Assembly (NCBI RefSeq): GCF_014174375.1
Contig: NZ_JABEQE010000003.1
Location: 124,001 to 188,000, forward strand
Length of the DNA stretch: 64,000 nt
Direction of reading: 5' to 3'
Source: Gluconacetobacter asukensis
GTDB lineage: Bacteria; Pseudomonadota; Alphaproteobacteria; Acetobacterales; Acetobacteraceae
In this document: positions 1-8,206 of the stretch, in pieces
Layout of the letters: every line of letters begins with the position of its first letter
How positions within the stretch are numbered: the first letter of the stretch is position 1
The notes under the pieces: model-generated
Database searches by the model: none
Told to the model about the DNA's origin: nothing
What the model saw: only the letters and a program-made list of their open reading frames with translations
Program-made: the position numbers and the translations under genes

Positions 1-73
1 CCGTCGCAACATCGTCATCAGACTCTGACCCGGCATCAAAGGCCGCGGTCTTTGAAAGATCGCGTCTGGACAT
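1..73 (-). CDS. Possible 5' end of an unrecognised gene running off the left edge
   Basis: An ATG on the minus strand (73-71) opens a frame of 24 codons that is still open at base 1; the peptide begins MSRRDLSKTAAFDAG. An AGAGG sequence lies about seven bases upstream of the ATG, a fair ribosome binding site. A second ATG at 78 in another frame is also open, so the frame choice is uncertain. Too little sequence is present to assign a family. The fragment may be chance coding in a GC-rich region. Confidence 0.3.
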   Translation of the reverse strand, partial: MSRRDLSKTAAFDAGSESDDDVAT

Positions 74-196
74 ACCATGACCTCTGTGTTCCGACGCGCC
101 GCCCGCACGTAGTGCGGAAAGACGTTTTTCATGCATCTTACGCGGACGGGTGAGTTTTTTTTGAGTATTTTCATATGGATAGGGGGGAGCGGCTAT

Positions 197-246
197 GCTT
201 CTGCGGTTTTCAAGACCGCTGCCTTAAGCCGTTTGGCAACGTCTCC
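197..246 (-). pseudogene. Truncated tRNA-Ser(TGA), 5' half only
   Basis: Reading the minus strand from 246, the sequence begins GGAGACG and shows a D-arm (GCC...GGC) and a perfect five-base-pair anticodon stem (GCGGT/ACCGC) around the loop CTTGAAA, giving anticodon TGA (serine). After the start of the variable arm (AGAAGC) the similarity ends. No T-arm with GTTCGA and no 3' acceptor strand complementary to GGAGACG follow within the next 100 bases. It is therefore a 5' fragment of a tRNA gene rather than a working copy. Read on the plus strand the loop would give TCA, but no selC-like arms are present. Confidence 0.6.
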
Positions 247-340
247 GGCCCATCGCCGGTGTCGCGTTTCGCGAGCCGACGACGCCTTGGGGGCCGGATT
301 TGGCCGACCGCTGTCAGGCTCCGCACCAGGGCGTTGATAC

Positions 341-417
341 TGGCGCGCCCTGCTGGATTCGAACCAGCGACCCACAGCTTAGAAGGCTGTTGCTCTATCC
401 AACTGAGCTAAGGGCGC
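341..417 (-). tRNA. tRNA-Arg (anticodon TCT)
   Basis: A complete 77-base cloverleaf is seen on the minus strand. The acceptor strands GCGCCCT and AGGGCGC pair fully. The D-stem is GCTC/GAGC, the anticodon stem is ACAGC/GCTGT around loop CTTCTAA (anticodon TCT), and the T-stem is GCTGG/CCAGC around TTCGAAT. The 3' terminal CCA is encoded. It decodes AGA, and AGG by wobble. Confidence 0.97.
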
Positions 418-450
418 ATGCACAGTGAAGTGTCTTCTGCCAGAGCGCGG

Positions 451-756
451 TCAGTGCGTCCAGTTCTGGACCCGGTCGTGGCGGAAATTGTCGGCGTAGA
501 GTTTCGGCTTGCGCACCCGTGCCACCGGCAGTTCCAGATCGTAGGGGACCGCATGCCGGTCGGCATAGGCGACGGCGCTCTCGCGGTCCGGGAACTGCAG
601 GCGGAGCTGCGAGCGGGTATCGCGGCTGCCGGTCCAGCCCATCAGCGGGTCCTGCTGGCGGGCCTGGGTCTGGCCGTATTCGAGAATCCAGTCATGGGTA
701 TTCGCCTGGCCGGACTGGGTCGCCGTCTTCGCCTGCCTGTAGATTCGGGCCCGCAT
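451..756 (-). CDS. NDUFS4-like complex I accessory protein (ETC complex I subunit family)
   Basis: This 101-residue protein matches the ETC complex I conserved-region family, the bacterial relatives of mitochondrial NDUFS4 (18-kDa subunit). Diagnostic stretches are the N-terminal ARIYRQAKTATQSG, the central DPLMGWTGSRDT and the C-terminal YADNFRHDRVQNWTH. In the family it is a peripheral matrix/cytoplasm-side subunit that stabilises the NADH-oxidising arm of NADH:quinone oxidoreductase; that role is taken from the family. The length is normal for alphaproteobacterial members. It lies alone between two tRNA genes, away from any nuo operon, as is common for this accessory subunit. There is no signal peptide or membrane segment. 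Confidence 0.9.
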   Translation of the reverse strand: MRARIYRQAKTATQSGQANTHDWILEYGQTQARQQDPLMGWTGSRDTRSQLRLQFPDRESAVAYADRHAVPYDLELPVARVRKPKLYADNFRHDRVQNWTH

Positions 757-783
757 GGAACGAAACTCCCTTTGATTCTCTGC

Positions 784-860
784 TGGTCGGGGCGCCCGGA
801 CTCGAACCGGGGGCCTCGTGTACCCAAAACACGCGCGCTACCAGGCTGCGCCACGCCCCG
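784..860 (-). tRNA. tRNA-Pro (anticodon TGG)
   Basis: A complete 77-base cloverleaf is seen on the minus strand. The acceptor strands CGGGGCG and CGCCCCG pair, the D-arm is GCGC-rich, the anticodon stem is CGTGT/ACACG around loop TTTGGGT (anticodon TGG), and the T-stem is CCCGG/CCGGG around TTCGAGT. The 3' CCA is encoded. It reads proline codons, mainly CCA. Confidence 0.97.
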
Positions 861-889
861 AACCTGGGGGCGAAGCTATGAGTCCTTGA

Positions 890-907
890 GGGCGCTGACA
901 AGCGCCC
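890..907. terminator. GC-rich hairpin between gpt and tRNA-Pro
   Basis: GGGCGCT and AGCGCCC form a seven-base-pair stem with a four-base loop (GACA). It lies 31 bases beyond the gpt stop codon. No T-run follows on the minus strand, so intrinsic termination would be weak. It could also stabilise the 3' end of the gpt message. Confidence 0.4.
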
Positions 908-937
908 CACGAAATTTTTCCTTGGCCCGGGCCCGTA

Positions 938-1420
938 TCAGCTTGCCGTGCTGCCCTTGCGGGCCAGGGGCGGGATGAACAGTGGCGCGGTGTCCCACGG
1001 GAACAACACCCAGGTTTCCTGCGGGACTTCGACCACGAACAGGTCGGTCAGCGGCTTGCCGGACGGTTTGGCGTACAGGCAGGCGAACACGGCCTTGGGC
1101 AGGAGCTGGCGCACGATCTGGGCGGTGACGCCGGAATCGACCAGGTCGTCGATGATCAGGAACCCTTCGCCGTCGCCGGCGGCGGCGGGCGCCTTCAGCA
1201 CCGTGGGCTGGCCCTGTTCTTCCTCGTCATAGGTCACGACGGAGACCGTTTCGATCAGCCGGCAATCGATTTCGCGGGCGATGATGGCGGCGGGGATCAG
1301 GCCGCCGCGGGTGACCGCCACGATCCCCTTGAAGGGGCCGCGCGGGATCAGGATTTCGGCCAGCTGGCGGGCGTCGCGGTGAAGCTGGTCCCAGGTTACG
1401 GTTGCGTAGTTGGTGGCCAT
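938..1420 (-). CDS. gpt: Xanthine-guanine phosphoribosyltransferase
   Basis: This purine-salvage enzyme transfers phosphoribose from PRPP to xanthine or guanine. The 160-residue product is the usual size for Gpt. The PRPP-binding signature FLIIDDLVDSGVTA is clear at about residues 96-109, the PPi loop is in AVTRGGLIPAA (about 36-46), and the C-terminal VLFPWDT is typical of the Gpt/XGPRT branch rather than Hpt. The ATG at 1420 was chosen over an upstream in-frame start because it begins the conserved domain and its first base overlaps the csaA-like stop codon (TGATG). That implies co-translation with the upstream gene. Confidence 0.93.
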   Translation of the reverse strand: MATNYATVTWDQLHRDARQLAEILIPRGPFKGIVAVTRGGLIPAAIIAREIDCRLIETVSVVTYDEEEQGQPTVLKAPAAAGDGEGFLIIDDLVDSGVTAQIVRQLLPKAVFACLYAKPSGKPLTDLFVVEVPQETWVLFPWDTAPLFIPPLARKGSTAS

Positions 1421-1785
1421 CAGAACAGCTTTCCTCCATCTGGCACGGTCAGGTCGGGTCTGATCAGGACGACGTCGCCCTTCGTGTCGGGCATGCCCAG
1501 GGTCAGGACTTCGCTCAGGAACGGGCCGATCTGGCGTACCGGGAAGTTGACCACCGCGCAGACTTGCCGTCCCACCAGCGTGTCGGGGGTGTAGTGGACG
1601 GTGATCTGGGCCGACGAGCGCTTGACGCCGATCTGCGGCCCGAAATCGATCCATAGCTGGTAGGCCGGCTTGCGGGCCGCGGGGAAGGGGCGGGCTTCCA
1701 CGATCGTGCCGACGCGGATGTCGAGGCGTGCGAAGGTCTCGAAATCCGTGGGGGGAAGCGGCGCGGATGGGACGGTCTCTGTCAT
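1420..1785 (-). CDS. csaA: CsaA-like tRNA-binding domain protein
   Basis: This 121-residue protein consists almost wholly of the OB-fold tRNA-binding domain shared by CsaA, YgjH and the C-terminus of MetRS. FARLDIRVGTIVEA opens the fold at about residue 17, and GVKRSSAQI and GRQVCAVVNFPVRQIGPFLSEVLTLG are the hallmark segments. CsaA has been described as a secretion-related chaperone in Bacillus; a tRNA-related role is equally possible. The ATG at 1785 (MTETVPS) is preferred over one 24 codons upstream because the family starts here. It is transcribed with gpt, with overlapping stop and start, and diverges from the MFS gene. Confidence 0.88.
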   Translation of the reverse strand: MTETVPSAPLPPTDFETFARLDIRVGTIVEARPFPAARKPAYQLWIDFGPQIGVKRSSAQITVHYTPDTLVGRQVCAVVNFPVRQIGPFLSEVLTLGMPDTKGDVVLIRPDLTVPDGGKLF

Positions 1786-1856
1786 GGAACGGTTTTGCCC
1801 GCGCGGCGGCGGATTTGCAAACGGTCCCGTGGGCGTGATGGCGGACACGAGAGACA

Positions 1857-3176
1857 ATGGATGGTAAAAGACGTCCGTCCGGCTATTGTCCGCCCATCAT
1901 GCCAGATCATTCCGAGCAGGCGGACGAAACGCGGGAGCGGTCCGCCCCGACACCAGCGCTGGCGCGTCTGTTCAGCCATCGGGGCTTTGCCGTCTTCCTC
2001 ACGGCCCGAACCCTGTCCTCGTTCTCGTCGCAGGTGCAGGCCGTCGCGGTCGGGTGGCAGATCTACATGCTGACCCATACTGCGAGCGCGCTTGGCTGGG
2101 TCGGGCTGGCGCAGTTCATGCCGATGTTCTGCTTTACGCTGGTCGCGGGGCATGTGGCCGATCATTTCGACCGGCGCTTCATAACGGCGGCCTGCCAGGC
2201 ACTGGAATCCTGCGGGGCGCTGGTCATGGCGGTCGGCTCGCTGAGTGGCTGGCTGACCCCTGGCATGATCTATGGCATGGTCGCGCTGTTCGGTACGGCG
2301 CGCGCGTTCGAAATGCCCAGCCAGCAGACATTCCTGCCCGCGCTGGTACCGCCCGCCCTGTTCGCGCGTGCGGCGGCGCTGTCCTCGTCGCTGTTCCAGG
2401 TGGCCTCGATCATGGGGCCGTCGGTTGGTGGCCTGCTGTACGGCGTGGGGGCCGGGATCTGCTACAGCGTCTGCACGGTCGGGTTCGGGCTGGCGTCGGT
2501 GGCGACCCTGTGCATGCGGCTGGAAGCGCCGGCGCGGGTGCGGCGGCCCATGACGCTGGAAACGGTCATGGGGGGGCTCCATTTCATCCGCGCGCATCCC
2601 GAGATGATGGGGGCGATCTCGCTCGACCTGTTTGCCGTGCTGCTGGGCGGCGCGACCGCGATGCTGCCGCTTTATGCGGACTCGATCCTGCATGCCGGGC
2701 CGACTGGGCTGGGCGTGTTGCGGATGGCGCCGGCGCTGGGGGCGCTGCTGGTTGCCGTGATCTTCGCCCGCTGGCCGCTGAAGCGCCGGGCCGGAGAGGC
2801 GATGTTCGCGGCTGTCGCCGTCTTTGGCGTGGCGACGATCATCTTCGGTCTTTCGCGTTCGCTGGTGCTGTCGGTGGTGGCGCTGGCCGTGCTGGGGGGC
2901 GCCGACGTCATCAGCGTGGTCGTGCGCGGGGCGCTGGTGCAGTTGCGCACGCCCGATGACATGCGCGGCCGGGTGTCGGCGGTGAACATGCTGTTCATCG
3001 GGTCGTCGAACCAGTTGGGCGAGTTCGAGAGCGGCATGCTGGCCAGCCTGATCGGCCCGGTGGAGGCCGTGGTGCTGGGCGGGATCGGGACGATTGCGGT
3101 CACGCTGCTGTGGATGCGCCTGTTTCCCGACCTGCGGCGGCTGGATCGCCTGGACGATATCCGCCCGGTGCGGTGA
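1857..3176 (+). CDS. MFS transporter, EntS-like exporter family
   Basis: This 439-residue polytopic protein is of the DHA3/EntS type of the major facilitator superfamily. A ~40-residue hydrophilic N-terminus precedes about twelve hydrophobic segments. The cytoplasmic loop motif GHVADHFDRRFI after helix 2 and MRGRVSAVNMLFIGSSNQLGE near helix 10 are typical of this family, which exports siderophores or drugs by proton antiport. The substrate cannot be read from the sequence. ATG 1857 has a GAGAGAC-type ribosome binding site; an internal ATG at 1899 is possible. It diverges from the csaA-like gene, so 1786-1856 must hold both promoters. Confidence 0.88.
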   Translation: MDGKRRPSGYCPPIMPDHSEQADETRERSAPTPALARLFSHRGFAVFLTARTLSSFSSQVQAVAVGWQIYMLTHTASALGWVGLAQFMPMFCFTLVAGHVADHFDRRFITAACQALESCGALVMAVGSLSGWLTPGMIYGMVALFGTARAFEMPSQQTFLPALVPPALFARAAALSSSLFQVASIMGPSVGGLLYGVGAGICYSVCTVGFGLASVATLCMRLEAPARVRRPMTLETVMGGLHFIRAHPEMMGAISLDLFAVLLGGATAMLPLYADSILHAGPTGLGVLRMAPALGALLVAVIFARWPLKRRAGEAMFAAVAVFGVATIIFGLSRSLVLSVVALAVLGGADVISVVVRGALVQLRTPDDMRGRVSAVNMLFIGSSNQLGEFESGMLASLIGPVEAVVLGGIGTIAVTLLWMRLFPDLRRLDRLDDIRPVR

Positions 3177-3298
3177 CCTGCGGGCTGCTTGCCGCCGGCA
3201 GGCTCCGTGACCTGAGGGCAGGCCGCGGGACGGGTGTGGCAGGCAGGGCCGGATCGCGGTATGATGACGTTTCGAAATGGATCGGGGTATCCGTTTTT

Positions 3299-4516
3299 AT
3301 GCCCATCTCCACGCTGCCCGCCGGTCCCGCCATCGCGCTTGTCTGCCTGTTGATCGGCTTTCTCTGCCACGTTGCCCGTCGCTATCGTCCTGACCCGGCT
3401 TTGCGGCTGCTGGAAATCGCGACGGTTAGCGCGGCCATAGGGATTCCGCTGGTGGTGATGCGTCCGCCGGTTCCGGATCTTCTGGCGATTCCGGTGGGGA
3501 ACAGTGCGCTGATGTTCTCGCTGGCGTTGTTCTGGCAGGCAGCTTGCCAGCTCAATGGCCGGCCGCTTTCCCGTATCGGGCTGGTGGTTCCGGTTCTGAT
3601 ATGGCTGAGCTTGTGCGCGTTGCCGCCGTTCCGGCATTCGTTCGTCATGCGGGTGGAAGTCGCGATGGCCATGGCGATCGCCCTCGTGGTGCTGGCGCGG
3701 CGCCAATTGATCCGGCTTCCGCGTGAAACCCGCGCGCGTCAGATGCTGATCCTCGTTTCCGGCCTGCATATCCTCAGCTGCGTCGGGCGGGGCGTCCTGG
3801 TGGCGTTGCCGTCGCTGGCGGGCTGGGTGCCGCTGATGCTGGCGAGCATTCCCTTCGAGATGCTGACTTATATTGTCCTGTGGCCGGGCCTGATGTTGAC
3901 CTTGGTTGCCGAACGGGCCATTCTGGAGGCACGGGCGGCGGCATTGCGGGACGATATGACCGGTGTGCTGAACCGGCGGGGATTCTGGCAGATGGCGGAG
4001 GCTGTGCCGGATCGCGGCGTGCTGCTGTTCGATATCGACCATTTCAAGCGCGTCAACGATACGTTCGGTCACGCCACCGGCGACTGGGTGATCAGGCATT
4101 TCAGCATGGTGGCGACGGCGGTGGTGGGGGGCGATGCCGTCTTCGGACGGATCGGCGGCGAGGAATTTGCCGTCGCGGTCAGTGGTTTGTCCCCCGACGC
4201 ATTGGGAGCCCTGGCCGAGCGCGTGCGCGCCACCTTCGAACGGACGCCTCTGTCCGGCGATCTGCTGGCGACCGTCAGCATCGGTTATGCCCCTGCCACA
4301 ATCCCCGACAGGCCGCTGGGCGAACAGATGGCGCTGGCGGATGCTGCCCTCTATTGCGCCAAGCAGCGGGGGCGCAACCGCGTGGAAGCGTCCCCTCCGG
4401 AAGGTGCTTCCGTCGCCGGCGTGCCTGTTGGTATCGGTCGAAGGGCCGGTGAATCGGAGGAAAGCCGTCTCGTCGCCCTGAATGCGGTCATGGCCGATCC
4501 ACAAGGGCGTGCGTGA
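3299..4516 (+). CDS. Membrane-anchored diguanylate cyclase (GGDEF domain)
   Basis: This 405-residue protein would make cyclic di-GMP from two GTP. The N-terminal ~200 residues form six or seven hydrophobic segments of no recognised sensor family. A GGDEF domain follows: RDDMTGVLNRRGF opens it, LLFDIDHFKRVNDTFGHATGD is the metal/nucleotide region, and the active-site loop reads GGEEF, a competent variant. The RxxD inhibitory site expected five residues before GGEEF is not present (GDAVFGR instead), so product inhibition at that site looks lost. ATG 3299 was chosen because longer frames would start inside the MFS gene. It may feed the c-di-GMP control of polysaccharide export, given the cluster that follows. 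Confidence 0.9.
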   Translation: MPISTLPAGPAIALVCLLIGFLCHVARRYRPDPALRLLEIATVSAAIGIPLVVMRPPVPDLLAIPVGNSALMFSLALFWQAACQLNGRPLSRIGLVVPVLIWLSLCALPPFRHSFVMRVEVAMAMAIALVVLARRQLIRLPRETRARQMLILVSGLHILSCVGRGVLVALPSLAGWVPLMLASIPFEMLTYIVLWPGLMLTLVAERAILEARAAALRDDMTGVLNRRGFWQMAEAVPDRGVLLFDIDHFKRVNDTFGHATGDWVIRHFSMVATAVVGGDAVFGRIGGEEFAVAVSGLSPDALGALAERVRATFERTPLSGDLLATVSIGYAPATIPDRPLGEQMALADAALYCAKQRGRNRVEASPPEGASVAGVPVGIGRRAGESEESRLVALNAVMADPQGRA

Positions 4517-4577
4517 CGGTTGCGGAAGGTGGACCGGCCGCGAGGGCCATGCCTGTCCGATCATACCTGGCCGCCCA

Positions 4578-7500
4578 TCATGCCAGGGCGGCAATGACGG
4601 AATCCTGCATCGCTTTTGCCGAGAAATGATCCTGGGCAAAGCGGGTCTGGGCATGCGAGCGCGCCAGCCATGCCGCGTCGTCATTCAGCATGTGCAGCAG
4701 GTCGTCCGCGATCTCTCGAGGCGAACGGACGATCGGCAGGATATCGGCCAGCCCCTCGATCCCTTCGGCGCCGATCGGGGTGACGGTCAACGGGACCCCT
4801 TCGTACAGGGCCTCGACCACCTTGCCCTTGACGCCGGCGCCGAAACGCAGCGGCACCACCGCTGCCCGGCTGGCATCGTAATATTCGCGGAGCTGCGCGT
4901 CGCTGACCCAGCCCGTTACGGTGACGACGGGGCCGGCCAGCGCCTTGACCCCAGCCGCAGGATGCGACCCCACGAGCAACACGCGGGCATCCGGTCGTTC
5001 GGCCAGGATCAGGGGCAGGATCTCGCGGACCAGGAAGATTGCCGCGTCGACATTGGGTGGGTGGGCGAACCCCGCCACGAACAGGATCGTACTGCCTGCG
5101 GTCGGCCGCTCGCGACGGCGGAAATCACGGAAACTATAGGGGACGACGACGCGGAAATCACAATAGGGCTCCAGCTGCCGGGCAATAAGGGCTTCGTCCT
5201 GCGACAGGTAGATGCTGGTGTCGAACATCCGCCATAACTGGCGCTCCTGCGCCTTCATGCTCTCGGCGGCCCGCATCAAGGCGGCATTGCCGGTCAGGGC
5301 TGCCTCACGCTGCATCCGTTCGAAATGCAGGTCGTGGCCGTAGAAGCACATACGCGCCTTTTTGTGCGTGAAGAGCGTGGGGAGCAGGTCATTCGCCACG
5401 GATGGACGGCTGACCAGCACGCAATCGAGCGCATTGCCCCGTTTGGCGAGCCAGGCCTGCAGGTCGCCGGGCCAACGATGGTCCAGGACCTCGATGCCCA
5501 TATCCTGAAGGGGAGGGGTATAGATTGGGGAATAGAGTCGATTCTGCGGCCAGAATTTCACGACCCAGCCGGCATCGACCAGGCTGGAGAGGACCCCCAT
5601 GATGGTGCGGGAGCCGGCATCGCGATCGGGTTCGGGGACATAATGATCGACGACGAGGATGATCTTGCGGTCATGCGCCTGATCGGACGCCCGCAGGAGA
5701 TCGGCTGAATCGCGGAAATGCAGGCGGTCCAGTACCGATGCCCAGCGGGTCCGCATCAATTTTGCATTGACGGCCTGGTGCGCCTTTACCCCTGCCGCGA
5801 TGTCCGTTCCGTGCGAGATGCCTTCATAATGAACGACGACGGAACGGGGCTCATAGACCACCTTGGCCCCGGTTTCGCGCACGCGGAAGGCCAGATCGGT
5901 ATCCTCGTAATAAGCCGGCGAGAATGCGGTATCGAAACCGCCCAGCGTTTCGAACAGGTCGCGGCGGATCATGATGGCGGCGCCGGAGATATAATCGACA
6001 GACCGTCGATAATTATATTCCGGGCGTGACGGGTCCTGGTTGCGGCCCCAGTTCCAGCCGCTGGCATCCTGCCAGATGATGCCGCCGGCCTCCTGCAACT
6101 GTCCGTTGGGATAGACCAGTTTCGCCCCGGTCATGCCGATATCCGGCCGCTGGGTCAGCAGGTCCGCCAGCGCGTCGATGGCGTCCGGCATGAGTTCGGT
6201 GTCGTTGTTGAGGAAAAAGAGATAATCGCCGCGCGCCTGCCGGGCGGCCGCGTTGCAGGTTTTCAGGAACCCCAGATTCTCCGGATTGCGGATGATGTGT
6301 GCGCCTTCCACGCGATCCTGCAAAAAGGATTGGTCCTGCTGCGCGGGATAGGCATCGTCCATCACGATCACTTCGATGGATGTACGAGGCTGCCGCATGG
6401 CGATGGAGGCGAGGCAGCGCAGCGTATAATCGTCCTGTCCATAGGTGGGGATAATCACCGACACGCGCGGCGTTGCGCTGGTGACCAGATGAATGGGGAA
6501 ATCGGGCATTGCCGTGAGGAGTGGCAGGGCCTTTGCCTGACCGGCACTGTGGTCCGAAAGGTGACGCATCGCACGATGGCGGCGCCATGCGCGCAGTCGG
6601 GCCGCCAACTGGCCCGTGAGCGTCCACCACGCGGCCTTCAGCAGGATACGCGCTGCCCGAGCGAATCTGGGGCTGCGGCCGATCAGATGGCGGACGGGGG
6701 CGCTGCCTCGCCAGATGGAACTGTTCTCGATCGCCTGCAACCGGCTCTCGGCCATGGCCAGTGATCGGGAGAGGTCATCAATGGTGGCCCGTGCCGCCAT
6801 CTGGGCGGCATGTTCGCGCGCGGCGGCTTCTCTTATCGCGGCCCGTGCCCGGTCGGCCTCGGCCTGTGCGGCGGCCGCGCGATTGCGATCCTGCTCCGCG
6901 TTTTCCAGTTCTCCGCGCATATGGGCCATCGCGCCTTCGGCGGCGGCCCGCATGTTCGGATCGGTATCGAGGTCGCTGCGATCGATATAAAGCGAATTCG
7001 GCAGATCCGGCAGCGGCCCCGCAGATGCGAAAGCGATGAGGTAGGGTGCGGCGGGAAGATGATCCGTTGCCTCGAAATGCGTCTTTCCCTGTCGTTCGAA
7101 GACGAGCGGCATGCCGCTCGCCGGCGAGAGGATTGCGGACCCGATGACCGGCTTTTGCGCCAGGAGCGCCACGTTGGGGAAAGAGCCGGCGATGATCTGC
7201 CTGAACTCGACCGCGTTCAACTCGAGAACATGGTACGGGTTGGGCGGGGCCCCCGCCGGTGAGTAGACATCCCGGTCGGGTGTGCTGATGATCAGCAGCC
7301 CATTGGGGCGCAGCACGCGTTTCAATTCGTCCAGAAACCGGTGCTGGTCGTCCAGATGCTCCAGCGTTTCGAAGGAAACCGCGACGTCGATGCTTTGGTC
7401 GGCCAGCGGCAGGGCGCGGGCATCGCCCTGCACATAGACAAGATTGGCGTGGCGGTATTCGCGGTTGGCGTGAATGACGGATGCGGCGTCGATTTCCACG

Positions 7501-7715
7501 CCCGTGACCGACAACGCCACCTGGGCGAGGAGCGCCGACCCGTATCCCTCGCCGGAGGCCACATCCAGCACCGTCTTCCCGCGACACAGGGTCCGCGCCA
7601 GCAGATAGCGGTGATAATGTTCTGTCTCGATCTGTCCCGATATGGCGGAAGAGAAGCGCTCCCCGCTGAACGCGATTGAATTTTCAGGGACTTCCCGACG
7701 AATCAGCTCACCCAT
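4578..7715 (-). CDS. Three-part methyltransferase / GT2 / GT4 glycosyltransferase
   Basis: This 1045-residue protein carries three apparent catalytic units. Residues ~25-230 are a SAM-dependent methyltransferase (VLDVASGEGYGSALL motif I; SFETLEHLDDQHRFL further on). Residues ~255-335 are an Ala/Glu/Arg-rich coiled coil. Residues ~415-650 are a GT2 domain with PRVSVIIPTYGQ, the LFFLNNDTEL metal site and GGFDTAFSPAYYEDTDLAFR. Residues ~690-1040 are a GT4/GT1-like transferase with FVAGFAHPPNVDAA and GAGVKGKVVEALYEGVPLT. It could add several sugars and a methyl cap to one glycan. ATG 7715 has a GAGAGG ribosome binding site; an in-frame GTG lies at 7751. It converges on the diguanylate cyclase and is the outermost gene of the polysaccharide cluster. 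Confidence 0.9.
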   Translation of the reverse strand: MGELIRREVPENSIAFSGERFSSAISGQIETEHYHRYLLARTLCRGKTVLDVASGEGYGSALLAQVALSVTGVEIDAASVIHANREYRHANLVYVQGDARALPLADQSIDVAVSFETLEHLDDQHRFLDELKRVLRPNGLLIISTPDRDVYSPAGAPPNPYHVLELNAVEFRQIIAGSFPNVALLAQKPVIGSAILSPASGMPLVFERQGKTHFEATDHLPAAPYLIAFASAGPLPDLPNSLYIDRSDLDTDPNMRAAAEGAMAHMRGELENAEQDRNRAAAAQAEADRARAAIREAAAREHAAQMAARATIDDLSRSLAMAESRLQAIENSSIWRGSAPVRHLIGRSPRFARAARILLKAAWWTLTGQLAARLRAWRRHRAMRHLSDHSAGQAKALPLLTAMPDFPIHLVTSATPRVSVIIPTYGQDDYTLRCLASIAMRQPRTSIEVIVMDDAYPAQQDQSFLQDRVEGAHIIRNPENLGFLKTCNAAARQARGDYLFFLNNDTELMPDAIDALADLLTQRPDIGMTGAKLVYPNGQLQEAGGIIWQDASGWNWGRNQDPSRPEYNYRRSVDYISGAAIMIRRDLFETLGGFDTAFSPAYYEDTDLAFRVRETGAKVVYEPRSVVVHYEGISHGTDIAAGVKAHQAVNAKLMRTRWASVLDRLHFRDSADLLRASDQAHDRKIILVVDHYVPEPDRDAGSRTIMGVLSSLVDAGWVVKFWPQNRLYSPIYTPPLQDMGIEVLDHRWPGDLQAWLAKRGNALDCVLVSRPSVANDLLPTLFTHKKARMCFYGHDLHFERMQREAALTGNAALMRAAESMKAQERQLWRMFDTSIYLSQDEALIARQLEPYCDFRVVVPYSFRDFRRRERPTAGSTILFVAGFAHPPNVDAAIFLVREILPLILAERPDARVLLVGSHPAAGVKALAGPVVTVTGWVSDAQLREYYDASRAAVVPLRFGAGVKGKVVEALYEGVPLTVTPIGAEGIEGLADILPIVRSPREIADDLLHMLNDDAAWLARSHAQTRFAQDHFSAKAMQDSVIAALA

Positions 7716-8155
7716 CCTGCCTCTCACAGCTATTTCGCCTGAGTAGCGCACTTAATCGTGCCGGATGTGTGGCATGCGCCAACCATCTGATTCCAGAGTG
7801 GAATTGGATGCTGGGCCGTAGCCGGCGGGACTGTTCCGCCCTGTTGAACCAGGGTCTTTCATCTTACGGACGGGCCTGATACGGCCGCCAGGCGAGGCCG
7901 GAGCACCGGAGGCCGGGAAAGGGAGCAGGCAGCGACCGGACCAGTCGTCGTGCCGAGCTTCTCTGTGCATCTATCCCTCTACCTCGTATTGAAAGGTGGG
8001 ATAACACGGCGGCGACGGACGGGTTCCCATGGCCTCTGCTATCGCCAGTTGAGGGGGGGGCATGCAACGCGTCAGAAACGTTGGCAATGGGTAAAAATAA
8101 ATATATGATTTGAAAGGGTGAATATAAAATTACGCGTTCCCTGAGAAAGTACCAT
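7716..8155. other. 440-bp intergenic region between divergent polysaccharide genes
   Basis: No frame here resembles a known protein. The right end (from about 8085) becomes AT-rich and carries the promoter of the PIG-V-like gene. The left end must hold the promoter of the methyltransferase-glycosyltransferase gene, but no clear -35/-10 pair was found there. A tract of eight or nine G lies near 8052-8060. Confidence 0.5.
8081..8109 (+). promoter_or_regulatory. Sigma-70-type promoter before the PIG-V-like gene
   Basis: A -35 element TTGGCA (8081-8086) is separated by exactly 17 bases from a -10 element TATGAT (8104-8109). Both boxes are close to consensus, and the spacer and surroundings are AT-rich within an otherwise GC-rich region. 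Transcription would start near 8116, giving a ~90-base leader to the ATG at 8207. Confidence 0.6.
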
Positions 8156-8206
8156 ATGAGCCGGATTTTTTCTGATCATAACAGAAAATTGAAGAAAGAA
8201 GGCGAT

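Noticed and set aside
190..246. Plus-strand reading of the tRNA-like sequence as selC (anticodon TCA)
   Set aside because: There is no long acceptor or variable arm and no T-arm on that strand; the minus strand fits tRNA-Ser.
2672..4684. Long minus-strand open frame (670 codons) opposite the MFS and diguanylate cyclase genes
   Set aside because: It is rich in Arg, Gln, His and Pro, has no recognisable domain, and lies opposite two genes with clear motifs. It is a GC-rich antisense frame.
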